Below are positions 26,025-37,318 of a stretch of 64,000 bases of DNA, piece by piece. This stretch comes from Typha latifolia (taxonomy: Eukaryota > Streptophyta > Magnoliopsida > Poales > Typhaceae): assembly GCA_019914945.1 (NCBI GenBank), contig CM034102.1:14435501-14499500 (forward strand), in the 5' to 3' direction. The notes beneath the pieces were generated by a model that worked only from the letters and a program-made list of their open reading frames with translations, was not told the origin of the DNA and made no database searches. How positions within the stretch are numbered: position 1 is the stretch's first letter; every line of letters begins with the position of its first letter. The position numbers and the translations under genes are program-made.

Positions 26025-27997
26025 GTTCTTTGTAATGTTTGCATGTATATCTATAAATGCATGTGCATGGCTTCTTCTTTTTTTCTCTTCCTTTCTTTTT
26101 TGGTAGGATCTTGTTAAAATCTTTTGGAAAGGAGATGATGTTGCCGTCCTCCCAAGGCACATAGTTGTTTTTCTTTTCTTTTTTTCTTTTACACTCTCAA
26201 GGTCAAGTTCAAGGGGACTTTTTGTCAAAATGCTACTATGAATTAATAATTACTTATATACGAAGAGCTAGCTATTGATTTTAATAATAAAAGGGAGCAT
26301 AGAAAGTCTCCCCATGCACCTTCATGTGATGTTGGGAACTGGAGTTGCCTCAAGTTGGTGCTTCTGTAACCGCGACGGACGTGGGTGATGGTATCGGCGC
26401 CATCTCGATCCTCCCGAGAGCCCACGAGGGCATGCATTCCCAAACCCCTTCTACGTACTTGCAGTTCGAGTTCTAAAGCTCGCAATCGCGCCGCTGCTGC
26501 CGCTGGCGCAGACCATCTCGCTCCCCCTGCGGCGGTGAGAGAGGAATCCCCGTGGAGGTGGCAAAGGCGGGGAGAAGACGCAGGTTAAGTTAAGTGGCCA
26601 CCGCGATCACCCGATGAGATGAGTGGTGTTGCGAGTCTTTTGTTACAGTGTGTACTTGAAAGCGAAACAGAGTCTCCCGCATAAGGCTGCTCAAGTCTAC
26701 GAGAACAAGGCAGCGATCAGAAGGATCTTTTTATTATAGTGTACTTATAATTTTTTTTTCTTTCTTTTTACATATATGAAAATATTCTTGTAAATAATAT
26801 CAACAATTTGTAAGTACTTTCTAAAGCTGTAGAGCCGTAGAGGTAAATATATAATACAGAAAAAAAATAATTTGTAATTAAAACTTGTCACAGGCTCCGT
26901 GTCATCTTGTAATTTATTTATAAAATCTCTAACACGCTATAAGAAAATTTGAATTAAAAATGTAAATTTTATAGCACCGAAGGATTGCAATGAGAGTAAC
27001 ACCTTGAACCTGGAGGAAAGAGAGAAATTGAGTATTATTATAGCTGCTTTGTAACATCCTTTTCCTTTATGGACAATTATGGTGCATGGATGGGCTATGG
27101 TGTAAAATTTTGCATCATTTTAAATGTGGAATAAGAATAAATTTATTTTAAAATAAGCCTTATTATTTCGATGTAGTAACTAAATAATATCTTAATTTAT
27201 ATTGATAAAATAATTTATTATTCTCTCTCTTCTTATTTCATATAACTTTAAAAAAAATTTAATAATAATTAATTTATAATTAGTATATTGACTTTAGATT
27301 AGACATCATGATTACACATAGTTTCAGCTATAGTTTCTCTCTTTTTAAAAAAATTATTATATCATATAAATATCCGTACTTTATATCATATAAAAATTAT
27401 TATTACCACTTTATAGCAGATTTTTAAAAAAGTTCAGAAAGTTTAGAATTGCAAGGAGATGGTCTGATTGGAATGAGTATGGGTAGAAAGTTAGAACTGC
27501 AATTTGTTCGACCGAGATAAATGCTGATCGAAAGCAATAACAAGTCGAATAACTCGTTCAAATCTATTAAGTTGGTTCAGGAAAGAAACAACATAGCCGA
27601 ATAGTTAATTGTACCTACTTCAGGAAACATACAGAAGAAATTTTCATGAAGTCCCCAAACGAGAGTTCAATGTCTAATAACGAGGGTTAGCACTTAGCTA
27701 TTACATGGAAAATAAATATTAACATGATGAAAGATCAAAAATATTATGGAAACAGAATTTGCCACGCAAAACCCTGGATCTAAACCCGTGATTTTAGATG
27801 TTTGTTAAAATCTAACTAGTTCTCGAACATCATCTCTAAAAAGCAAAATCATTCATAAGTATAGAACCTCAAAGTACACCACCACAACACAAGCAGTCAA
27901 GTCTTCTGCAGCCTATGCACAAGAGAATAGCTACAGTTCAGCAATAAGTTAAGAATCCACATGAATAGCATCTTGATGATTCTTTGTTTCTTGTTGA
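26025..27997. other. Intergenic region with a GC-rich island at 26340-26590
   Basis: Mostly AT-rich. The 250-bp GC-rich island has an open frame on each strand (for example + 26385-26588, 67 aa, Ser/Arg/Ala-rich) that I cannot assign. It looks like a displaced first exon or a promoter-type CpG-rich patch, but no continuing exon was found. The rest shows no gene. Confidence 0.5.
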
Positions 27998-30635
27998 TCA
28001 TGTCTCTTCTTCAGGCTTTGTAGGAGGTTGTGGCAAAATCTCGTTTATTAAATCCAACAGCTCTGGAACTTCATCTATTTCACCCATGACAAGACGTTTG
28101 CTACATTCCTCTATCATCTGCAAGGAGAGATTAAGAATTAAGAAAAAAGGACGCAAGAAGCCTAACAAAGTTCAACAGAAGCTTCCCATCTAAAGAAATT
28201 ATATTGCCAATGAATACGCACAACTCAGGCCATTGTCAGGAATATGTTGATTTACTCATCTTGGCTGCTTCATCATCAAAGTCCAGCAGAATGCAAGTCT
28301 AAATAAGTAAATAACTATTTGGTGATAATACAGACCACTTCTACCGGTGGTAGCTGTTTATCGAAGAACTAGCAGATGGTCAACCGAAGGTACAGAAGAG
28401 GCTAATCTTTTCCTTTTATACCTTTAATCTTGAACATGGAACCGAGTAAGGAACTTTGCTAGATAGTGTAAGATGGAAAATATATCATTCTGCCTAGAAT
28501 ACTATCATAGGTATATTCTAGATCTCGAAGTAAACCACATTCTAAACCACATCAGTAATTCAAAGAAAAACGTGTAGGCTTTAATGGATGAAATATTTGC
28601 ACTCTAAGAAGAGAATTTATAAGCAAAAAAATTGTAACTAATTATTGAGTGAGGGCCCTGAAGTGTGCCAACACTCAAGACTTAGTCCTAACTATCTGGA
28701 GTCAGCTATAGAGGTCCACTCAGTCTTAGCACAAAAATTGAGAAAACACATATGAAGAGAGCAGTGATTAAATGCTTTAGAAATATTTGTTGAGGGGGAA
28801 TAGCTAATTTGTCTAGAACTAAAAATTCGGCTAACATAGTTTTCACCAAAAATGACCGTGCCAACCCCACTCTCAGAGAAGAAGTCGATTAATTCTGACA
28901 AGTTTACCAGCAGTACTAAGAATGATCTGAATGCATCATTTGAGTAAAATATTCCAATGGAATACAGCTTTATGAATTGGAATTGAAATAGCACATACTG
29001 ATTGATATAAAGTGTAATATAATGATTCAATTTATATGCATGAGTAGCTACTTTTTGGTTATCACATATATTTGGCACATAGAACACGTCAAAAGCCTAA
29101 AACAACAAAAATTACAAGAAAACATTATCTTGTTAAAATTAAGTATACCGAATATATTTCAGGTTGGCTGGATGGCCTCAAATTGATTATATTTAGCTTC
29201 TCAGCATCTGCAAGCTTGAATTTTTCAGATCTTATCAAGAAGTCATCAATTAATTCCCTTGTCTGATTGCAGGCAGGTGTTTGGACAAGGTATTCAAATA
29301 CCTGGGCTTACAAATCACAGCAGTGTATGTTAGATTTTTCACAAGATACTAAATAAAGCAGCAATCATCAAATTGTCATGTACAATCATAATCAAGAACA
29401 ACAGAATAGTTAGACACCTTGCATTCTGATGGAGCAACGGCACCGAGACACCCCATGGGGTCACTAGTTGCACCTCTTGATCGTAAAAAGTGAAGAACCT
29501 CAAAATTTGTGAGTGCACCGGCATTTCTTTTTAATCTGGAAAAGAGCAACAAATCTCAAAGATATCACTTTTCAATATGGGTTTAACTTGAAACATAAGA
29601 AAAACAAAGTTTTGGGTTCTTTCTTATTCCTCTACACCAAATTAGTGCCTAAATTGCTTTTTCATCTTTCAGCTAAAGTGCAAAAACTCCAACAACGAAA
29701 CATAATTGGTGCACATGATAATCTCATTCATCCAGGATTTTCAAGTAATATAGTTCCTTTTCATGACTAATATTTTCCAAGGTTTTGAAACTCGATACCG
29801 GATCGGGATCGGGATCGGCCGTTATAAAAAAATAATATGTATTAGCTGTATCGGTTGTATCAGCCGTCAGTATCGGATAAGACTATTTTTAATTTCATAA
29901 AATTATAAATATTATTTAAAATAGAAAAATTATAAATTTATCAAATACAATAAGAAAAAAAGAAATAAAAATTAGTCACATATGAACTTTAAAAACTAAC
30001 TTAAAACTAATGAATTTCGACTTGAATTAGACAAATTTTTATACTCGTAAATTATTACTGCAGAACAATGTGAAAAGATATATCTCTCTTTACTGTTGTT
30101 CTATAGCAATAAGAAAAGAAGAGATAAAAATGGGTGAGAAAGAAGATAAAAAATAAAAAAAACTCATTCGAGAGTGCTAAAATGTGGATTAGCTAAGAGA
30201 CTTATCAAAAAGATCGCCAAATGAACTTGGTGAAGCATGAGAGTAAGAGGAGAGTGTGTGCGAGATAAAGAGTAAAAACTAAAAATTTAAAAAGAAAGCA
30301 GTTGATAACATCAATCATTAATGTCTCTTAGGATAAATACATTTTAGATTTGACCAAAATCTTTTTTTTTAAAAAATCAGCCCTATTGTTGTTTGCAGCC
30401 AATGCGACCCAAACTAGCCAAAACCGACTGATATTGGCCAAAACCTGTCAGATCGGGATCGATTTTGGCCAATTCCGATCCAGATCGGCCAATTCGACGA
30501 TCGGCCGATTTTTGTGATCCATGATATTTTCCAATGAGTAAATTCTCAATAAAACTCATATTTAAAGGTGCATATAAAAAATTGCACACAAATGTAAGAA
30601 AAAAATAATTACAAAGCATGCTCTTACATTTTCAT
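27998..30635 (-). CDS. RPC9: DNA-directed RNA polymerase III subunit RPC9 (CRCP/Rpb4-like)
   Basis: Small Rpb4-fold subunit that pairs with RPC8 to form the stalk of RNA polymerase III, which transcribes tRNA and 5S genes. Four coding exons on the minus strand: 30635-30628 (only 8 nt, ATGAAAAT), 29535-29418, 29301-29149 and 28117-27998, giving 132 aa in frame. Recognisable segments: MKILKRNAGALTNFEVL, FLRSRGAT, EYLVQTPACNQTRE, KLADAEKLNIINLRPSS (the family hallmark) and EECSKRL, then an acidic tail. The 8-nt first coding exon is easy to miss but is supported by the MKI start and a consensus donor. Intron 1 holds a 743-bp transposon. Further non-coding 5' exons may exist upstream. Length is as expected for a plant RPC9. 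Confidence 0.9.
29781..30523. mobile_element. Non-autonomous DNA transposon (MULE-like) in RPC9 intron 1
   Basis: A 743-bp block rich in ATCGG/CCGAT motifs at both ends is flanked by an 11-bp exact direct repeat, ATATTTTCCAA, at 29770-29780 and 30524-30534. A 9-11-bp target-site duplication is the size made by Mutator-like elements. Termini (GGTTTTGAAACTCGATACCGG and its partial complement near 30480-30523) are only partly inverted. No transposase is visible, so it is non-autonomous. Confidence 0.7.
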
Positions 30636-31934
30636 TGTCACGTAGATTGCAAAGTTTCAAAACTTCGCAGAATGTTTGCACTGTAATTATTACCTCTATC
30701 TGCAAAAGGAAATAAATAGTTAAGATATATGGGCCTGGTCACTGACCATAGATCAACGAAAAAAGAACAATAAGAGAAGAAATGCAAGAAAAGTAACATG
30801 TAATCTGAATCAAAGCCAAAAACTGAAACAATATTTGGAAAAGATATATAATTTATTGGAGTGGTTTATGATTTAATTTAAGAAAGGTCCAGAACTGCGG
30901 CGGCCACACTCCCAAAATAGCAGAAGTTTGATCTCAAGAGAGAGATATAGAGATTATAGAATAAGGGCTCGTGCTTTGGTAGCTCAGTTGGGTCCTAGGC
31001 CCATGCAACTATGCAACTATTTTGATTGGTCTCAGGACTTGTGAATCAAGAAGAACACCATAGATCATGCTGTTCTAAGAATAGATCAATTTTTTACTCT
31101 TTGCCTTTTTCATGATAAAACTTAAGTAGAGTAGCTAACCCATTGCTATTCCAAAGATTAGTCTTTTAAAGAAAAGAGTAAATCTGTGAGTATCTTATAG
31201 TGGATACAGATGTAGTTGATGGTGCAAATGCAACTACTTCAACAAAACATAGACAGTGTTTGCAGGAAGGGATTGCAGATTCCTGAGGTCAGTCCAGCCC
31301 TGACTGCAGGAAATTCCTGCAGTAAGGGCTGCAGAGAGAGACTTGCTGCAGGAAATTCCTTTGTGACTGCAGAAATTCAAGCAAACATCATAGGGAACAA
31401 AAAAAAAGACAAGAAGAAGATTATTTGTTTGTCCGGTAGAGGTATAAAATAAATAACAGATACGGAAAGGGCAAGAAAGAGAAAAGGTATAGAAGGACCC
31501 CATGTGACGATGGTAGTAGGGGCAAAATGCAGCTGACAATAGCAATGGGCTGTGAAGCACGGATACAGAATATGGGATGATGGGATATGGTGATACGACA
31601 AACTATTCAAAAAATAGGATATGGATATCAATATGGGGGTAAACAAAGTATTCGTGCTTTAGAGGCATGAAAATGCCTCTCCTCTCACTTTCTTCCTTCT
31701 TTCCCTTTTCTCTTCTATTTCACAAGTTCCCGTCTCGCTGCAAATCCGGCTGACTAATAGGTTAGCAAATATGTCTGCCATGCGGGCCAATATAGCAGGT
31801 CCATGGCAGATATTGTGCTGTATTAAGACCAAAAGCCATTCCCTGTTGTTACAGAAAAACCGTGGCGGATAGAGGGGCAAAAAGCCATGGCAGCCACTCC
31901 AACCACTTTTTAGAACACTTGGTGGTGCAAAGCA

Positions 31935-32465
31935 TCTAGCAACTATCATTAGTAGCATTGAGCATATCTTGTAAGCGAGATGCAGTGGCACATCTGTAAC
32001 CTGAAGATAAATTTTTGCTTCCAAGCAGAACAATATTAGCTCTCCAAAACTTTGTTCACTTTCGATCTCAATTCCTCAATGATAAGATTAAAATCAAATT
32101 AAAAGTATCAAGGGTCAGAACATTACACTATACTTCATTGTATGCATTCAAAATGCAGCTTTTTTTTTATCTTTAGTCATGTATGATTTTGTTCAATTAT
32201 GAGGAAAATTAATGTACCTCGAGTATTTGATTCCAGAAATCAACATCATCAGCAGTTATTGCAAGCCATTTCCCATTTCAATCAGGCCATTAACTTAAAA
32301 ACAAACTTTGCAACAGAACCATCTTCTATGACATGATCAGAAGTGAAGTTTTGCCAGACATCCTCAACAAAGTGCAGCAAAATTGGAGCAATAAATCTGA
32401 CAACGGGAAGAAGATGAGCAGCAAGTACTGTCTGGCAAATTTTTTTTGTAAAACTGAATTTACCC
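31935..32465 (-). pseudogene. Decayed fragment of organellar isoleucyl-tRNA synthetase gene
   Basis: Minus-strand pieces match the C-terminal part of plant chloroplast/mitochondrial-type isoleucyl-tRNA synthetase. Exon-like block 32465-32218 reads GKFSFTKKICQTVLAAHLL, FIAPILLHFVEDVWQN and EDGSVAKFVF. It continues, after a frame change, as NGKWLAITADDVDFWNQILE up to a consensus donor. A second block from 32074 reads LRSKVNKVLE, then a stop, then in another frame LEAKIYLQVTD and, in a third, RLQDMLNATNDS, then a stop. The intron between blocks is retained, so this is a genomic (not processed) copy. At least three frame changes or stops rule out function. Catalytic domains are absent from the window, so only a 3' fragment was duplicated here. 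Confidence 0.75.
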
Positions 32466-32908
32466 CTGACAAACACACCACAAAAATATCATCAAAATTA
32501 TACTCTCATTCATAGCATTGCGAAAATCAACATACCCATGTTTGCAATCCTTTCACAACCATCATCTCTGGTTATTATCTAGGATAATCATAAGTAATCA
32601 CAGAAATAGGGGATTTCCTATTTAATCTTTTAATGACAAATGGAAGCAGGAATAATGTAAAATCCATGAGATAAGAAAGAACACTGAGTAAATGTACTGA
32701 GAAGCCATATAATGCCCATCTATACACGATAGTATCTACAGGAGGTACAGATCTCAGATGTTGTTTTCAAGAAATTACTCCACTTTAGTTCTCAGACAAT
32801 GCAAGTGTGTAAATTTATGTGCTTTAGTGCTGTTGTTTTTCAAACCCCATTGTACTATGCGTGACGTTCGGCGTTCGCTGCCTCTTTTTGAAATATTTCA
32901 CAGTTTAA

Positions 32909-32924
32909 CACTACAAGAAAAATG
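32909..32924. mobile_element. Single CACTA-type transposon terminus
   Basis: CACTACAAGAAAAATG is the classic terminal inverted repeat of plant CACTA (En/Spm) elements. I found no clear matching opposite end; a weak candidate (TTTTTCTGTTTCAGTG) lies near 33444. Probably the remnant of a deleted or degenerate element. Confidence 0.5.
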
Positions 32925-35088
32925 TATGTCCGCGCATCTGCAAGCAGCTATGCGGTCCAGTATTTTTAACATATAAAAATAATTATATATGAGATACAGT
33001 ATATTACGTTATATATAGTAGAAAAATGACACGACCACAATCAAACTACACTAATTCGATCACTGATACATTTACACTAATTCAAATAATCAAATCAACA
33101 AGACTACACTATTTCAATAGCATATATCACACTAATTAACATTATCTATGCGATGCAGTGTGCAGAGAATGGAGGTAGCGGAGACTGGTAGAGAGAGAAC
33201 GAGAGACGGCAGGATGTCGCGGTGAATAAGGGGGCAGAGGGTGTTGTGCAGAGGAGAGGAAGAGAAAGGTGGTGGCTGCGGATGGGTGAGGTAAGAGAGG
33301 AGAGACCGCTAACCTCTGAGAGGAGAGGCCCCATCGTTGAGAGAGGAGAGACTGCGGTCGTCGAAAGAGGAGAGGCCGTCATGAGAGGAGGGAGAGCAAA
33401 ACTGCTGGGGAAGACGGTAATTGTTGATTAGGGATTTGACGAGGCTGGTGGTTTTTCTGTTTCAGTGGGGAGATCGAATCGAATCGAATCCAACCCGCAT
33501 TGCACCCGCCCCCGCCTATGCAGCCACACACTCAATTCAATTATCTCTTTTTTCTGAGAGAGAGAGAGAGAAAGCCGGCAGCCAGTTTAATTCATTAACT
33601 TTTAAAATTACATTAATATAGTCTGATACACGATAAAGAAAGAGAATAGAGCGGGCGACTCTTTAACACAAGCTCCACACAATTTGAAACAGAGCATCAA
33701 GCCCGAGGTATAATACAAAATTAAAATGAAGAACAATCCTAGAAATTTTTATGAGCGAAGAGCTTTGAATCAGCTGCAGGTTCTGTCAATTCAACAATCT
33801 AAGTCACGGCCATAAGAATTCACAAAAGTAAGAAGATTGAAGTTTGCCCACTAAGAACAACAAGTTAAAAGCAGACATATAACATCCTAAATCAACAACA
33901 AGACAAAATAAAATAACACTGCTAAAAACCCTCAAAAAGCATGACATATGCGACCACATAGATATTGCTGAAAACATAGATGCCAGTGAGCACAGGCTGC
34001 TATTATGAACGGGTTTGAACCATCTCCCCGTCTAGAATAGCCTCACCCACCCAACACGAGTGTGGTGCCTGTAGGCAGATGGGCACCAAAGAGTGAGAGG
34101 TAGAGATTGGACGAAGGTAATAGAGAAGCAGAGGCAAAGGTTGGTTAAAAAGTAACCACTTGGCGACGGAGGAGATAAAGAGGGCGTAGCTTGTGGCTAG
34201 TAGGGCTATAGATAAAAGATGAATAGAAGAAAAACTGAAAAAGGGAGACTAAGATCTAGGATCTTAGGGGTGAAAAATGAGAGCTGAAGCTCCAACCCGA
34301 TCCATTATTAACAGCCTAATGGGTCGGGTTCTAGTAGTATTCGAGTAGGGCATATAAATATATAATAAATACATATATTATTTATAATTTATAGGGGTAA
34401 ATTGATATCTAATATCTATATCTAAAACTGAAAAATCTTACTCGACCCATACCCGTATCAGTATTCCGAATGTCTTTTAAACATTGTCCCGTATCTGAAA
34501 TTCGTATTTGGGCTAGGTAAAATTTTTCAATTCGAATCTAATCCAAATTGAATCATATAGTAGATCGAGTAGAAGTTAATCGACTCATTTTTATCCTAAG
34601 GTGGAGCCTAGCTCATGCAAATACACAAATATTTTGGTTGAATCCAGGACCCCATACATTTGAGATGATATAAATTGAAGTATAGTAGTTAACCATGTTA
34701 TTCCAATTATTGTTCCATGGAAAGACCAAGTTTTTTGTGGGTATCTAGAGGGTCGGATACGAATCCCTAAGCGTCTAAAAGATTCTGAGTCTGAGGTCCT
34801 TCAGTCGGTGAACGGTGAGATATTACTTGTCATAAACTAAGTTGGTTGATTAGAAAAAGACCATGCAACACTCTTTTGACGTACGATTAATGCACCGTAA
34901 CTCATATGGATCGATCCACACCTGCCCTCCCTCCAAGTTAGCATGCTGGTTTGGAAGAAATCCTAAAATTCGTGTGCTCAGTTGGATGGACATCAACCAG
35001 TAATAAACATAAAGATAAATAATAATGTCACACATATGGATTAATAAACTCAACTGGCATCCAAGAAACAAAAACAAAATATATATAG

Positions 35089-35658
35089 CTACGAGGGTAC
35101 ACTCAAAGGAGGGACATGTTTCCTGCAACAGGGGCACTCGGGATGGGCAGCGAGCCACGGGAGGACGCAATCAGAGTGGTACATGTGGGAGCACGGCAGC
35201 CGTACGATCCTATCCTTCCCGTGATCAACCTCCTCTAAACATACCGCGCAGAGTAGGATACTCGAGGTAGTCCTCTTGCGCACACCAATTGGTTTCGAGC
35301 TCTTCGTCGTGGTCACCGTTTGATTAGGGTTGCCGTCGGTGCTCACCGTTCGATGCCTTGAGATCTCTGCTCCGGCTCGCACGAGCCTGGTGCTACTCCA
35401 TCTGCAGCCGTCGATCCAATTAAACCAGTTTAAAAAATAGATCAAAATTCAAAATGAGTGGGCAGGCCAGGCTGGGCCGGATTTTGGGCCAAGTTAATCG
35501 GATCAGAGACTCCTCTATAGATCGGACGGCACTACGGCAGAGGTGTCAGAGATTTTAGTAGGTAAAAAAGAGGAATCGCACCTTGATGGAGAAGGGGCGG
35601 AGAGGCCGCGAAGCTTCTCTTCTAACCGGATCCGGGCGGCGATGGCGGGCTCGCCCAT
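35089..35658 (-). CDS. Small RING-H2 zinc finger protein (putative E3 ubiquitin ligase)
   Basis: Predicted 129 aa in two exons on the minus strand (35658-35582 and 35401-35089, joined AG|A to make Arg). The C-terminal RING-H2 domain shows all eight zinc ligands: CAVCLEEV, then LPCSHMYHSDCVLPWL (C-x-H-x2-H-x2-C) and ECPCCR. The LPC.H.YH..C...WL core is the usual E2-binding RING-H2 type, so ubiquitin ligase activity is likely. The N-terminal half is basic and Ser/Thr-rich without recognised domains. I chose the ATG at 35658 (MGEPAIAARIRLEEKLRG). An in-frame upstream ATG at 35769 would add 37 residues and cannot be ruled out. The gene is divergent from RHD3 across about 1.6 kb. Confidence 0.85.
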
Positions 35659-35769
35659 GGCGGTGGGGCGGACGAATTGGTTGGGCGCCCGCGTCGATAT
35701 TGGATCCTGGGTTTCGCAGTGGTGGTGGATCCGCCGCCTGCGGGCTAACTCCACGCCGGGAAGCATCAT

Positions 35770-37318
35770 CTTCGAGCTCTCCTCTCTTCTTTTGGTAGCT
35801 TTGTGGCTAAAGTGCCGCTCCTCTTGCTTCGCCTTTGGCGTTTGGCTTTGCGTCCTCCTCTTAAGACCGTCTAATTGGACCAGTTTGGCAGAGTTTTATA
35901 ACTAAAAAGTCGAGAAGAGAACTTCTAAGGATGTAAAAGTAATTACCTCTTAATATAAGGGCTAATAATGAAATATCGTGGTGGAAGGAAACTTCAATAG
36001 CAGCTTCCAGAAGTTGCTTCCTTTTTCAGTCGTTTATTCGGATTTGACTGCTTTTGTTTTTCAAACGGCAGTTACAGCACTATGTTGAAAATATTTATCG
36101 AAATAGGTTCGGTATTGAAATGACAAGCTTTTAACCAATGTACTGCTATTTAGAAAAGTATTTTTTGAAATACACTACTGTTTAAATTATTTTTTAAACT
36201 ACTATTGTATAAGACAACGATTCTAAATATTTATCAATACAATAATATACTGTAAAATGTTTGTTATACTTTTCCTCTCTTTAAGTAAAAGTATTTGATA
36301 GTCGATTAAAATAACAAAATATTAATTCTAGTCAGCAGATTAGATTTGTGACACCGTAGATTCATCGAATCTATCTATCTCTTATCACTTTGTCTATTCT
36401 CTATATATCTTTTTCAACCTTTTTACACGACATTTTAGTACTTCATCTATATTAAAAAAATGAGAATAAATTTCTACGCGACACTGAGTTAGCAAAAATT
36501 ATAATAGTTATAATTTTGAAAAATATTTTTTCTATAGTAATGTCTGTGATGCTTCGATGAAAGGCTCTTAAGGACAATAATATTAACACTTTTTTTTTTA
36601 TAAAGTTAGATACTAGTTAGGATCAACTGTTGACATGTGGATTGATTCAATAAGAGAAACCTTACTAAAATAATAATATTGCTTACATGTTTACTAGTTT
36701 AAAGCTAATACTTTATGAACTATCTCATTCTTTTCTTAAATACACATCCGACGTCCTAACTATAGAAAACTTCTCACCCTCTTTGTCAAATAACAATTTT
36801 TATAATTTAATTTTTTTCCTTCTAAAATAAAAATAAAATGGCTTCGGAAAAAGTCTACCATTGGTCACGTGATAGACACGTGTCAAGTTTTAACAAAATA
36901 AATTAATAGAGTAGCTAACAGAAAAGAACATTTTAGAGGTTTTTATAGTTAATGGGGGTGGATGTGTAAAAAAGAGAGGATCTACGTAAAAATGGGCATT
37001 ATTTAAGGAAGTGGAATCCATTATTTGAAAATTGAAACTACCTAGGATTTATTTATATACGCTGGGTTTAATCGAGCTCAATCCAATTAACTATAAACCC
37101 AAGCTTTCTGGCGCCAAAATTTTCTTCTGTCAGTGAATTGGGGCACCGGGCACGCTCCAAGTACTTCCAACTTCCATCTTTCCACCTCCACGGTTGCACC
37201 GCCTTGTACGCATTTACGTGTAAACCAAGAGAAGCATCGAGACTCTCTCTCTTCAAAACCCTAGAAGCTGTCCGGCGAAGCCTTGGAGAGCTCCAATTTT
37301 GGGAACCCTCTCTTGGGA
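35770..37318. other. Divergent promoter region RING gene / RHD3
   Basis: AT-rich with no gene seen. It contains a pair of G-boxes at 36866-36882 and the RHD3 5' leader (roughly the last 150-200 bp, GC-richer). Confidence 0.55.
36866..36882. promoter_or_regulatory. Paired G-box (CACGTG) elements
   Basis: Two CACGTG palindromes at 36866-36871 and 36877-36882, 11 bp apart start to start, about one helical turn. They lie about 440 bp upstream of the RHD3 start codon. G-boxes bind bZIP and bHLH factors; the second (ACACGTGTC) also fits an ABA-response core. Functional role is inferred only. Confidence 0.4.

Larger units (their letters stand above)
30636..35088. other. Repeat-rich region between RPC9 and the RING gene
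   Basis: Apart from the IleRS remnant (31935-32465) and a CACTA-type terminus (32909), I see no gene. A purine-rich GC patch at 33140-33480 has an open frame on each strand but no family resemblance. About 34300-34570 is AT-rich with degenerate 'cgggt' motifs typical of old repeats. Possible 5' leader exons of RPC9 cannot be excluded here. Confidence 0.45.

Noticed and set aside
30966..31050. Possible tRNA or tRNA-derived SINE (GGTAGCTCAGTTGGG)
   Set aside because: The A-box-like word is present but there is no matching B-box (GGTTCGAATCC) at the right distance and no cloverleaf pairing.
33146..33431. Open frames on both strands in the purine-rich patch
   Set aside because: Low-complexity GA-rich sequence without family resemblance; a protein-coding role is not supported.
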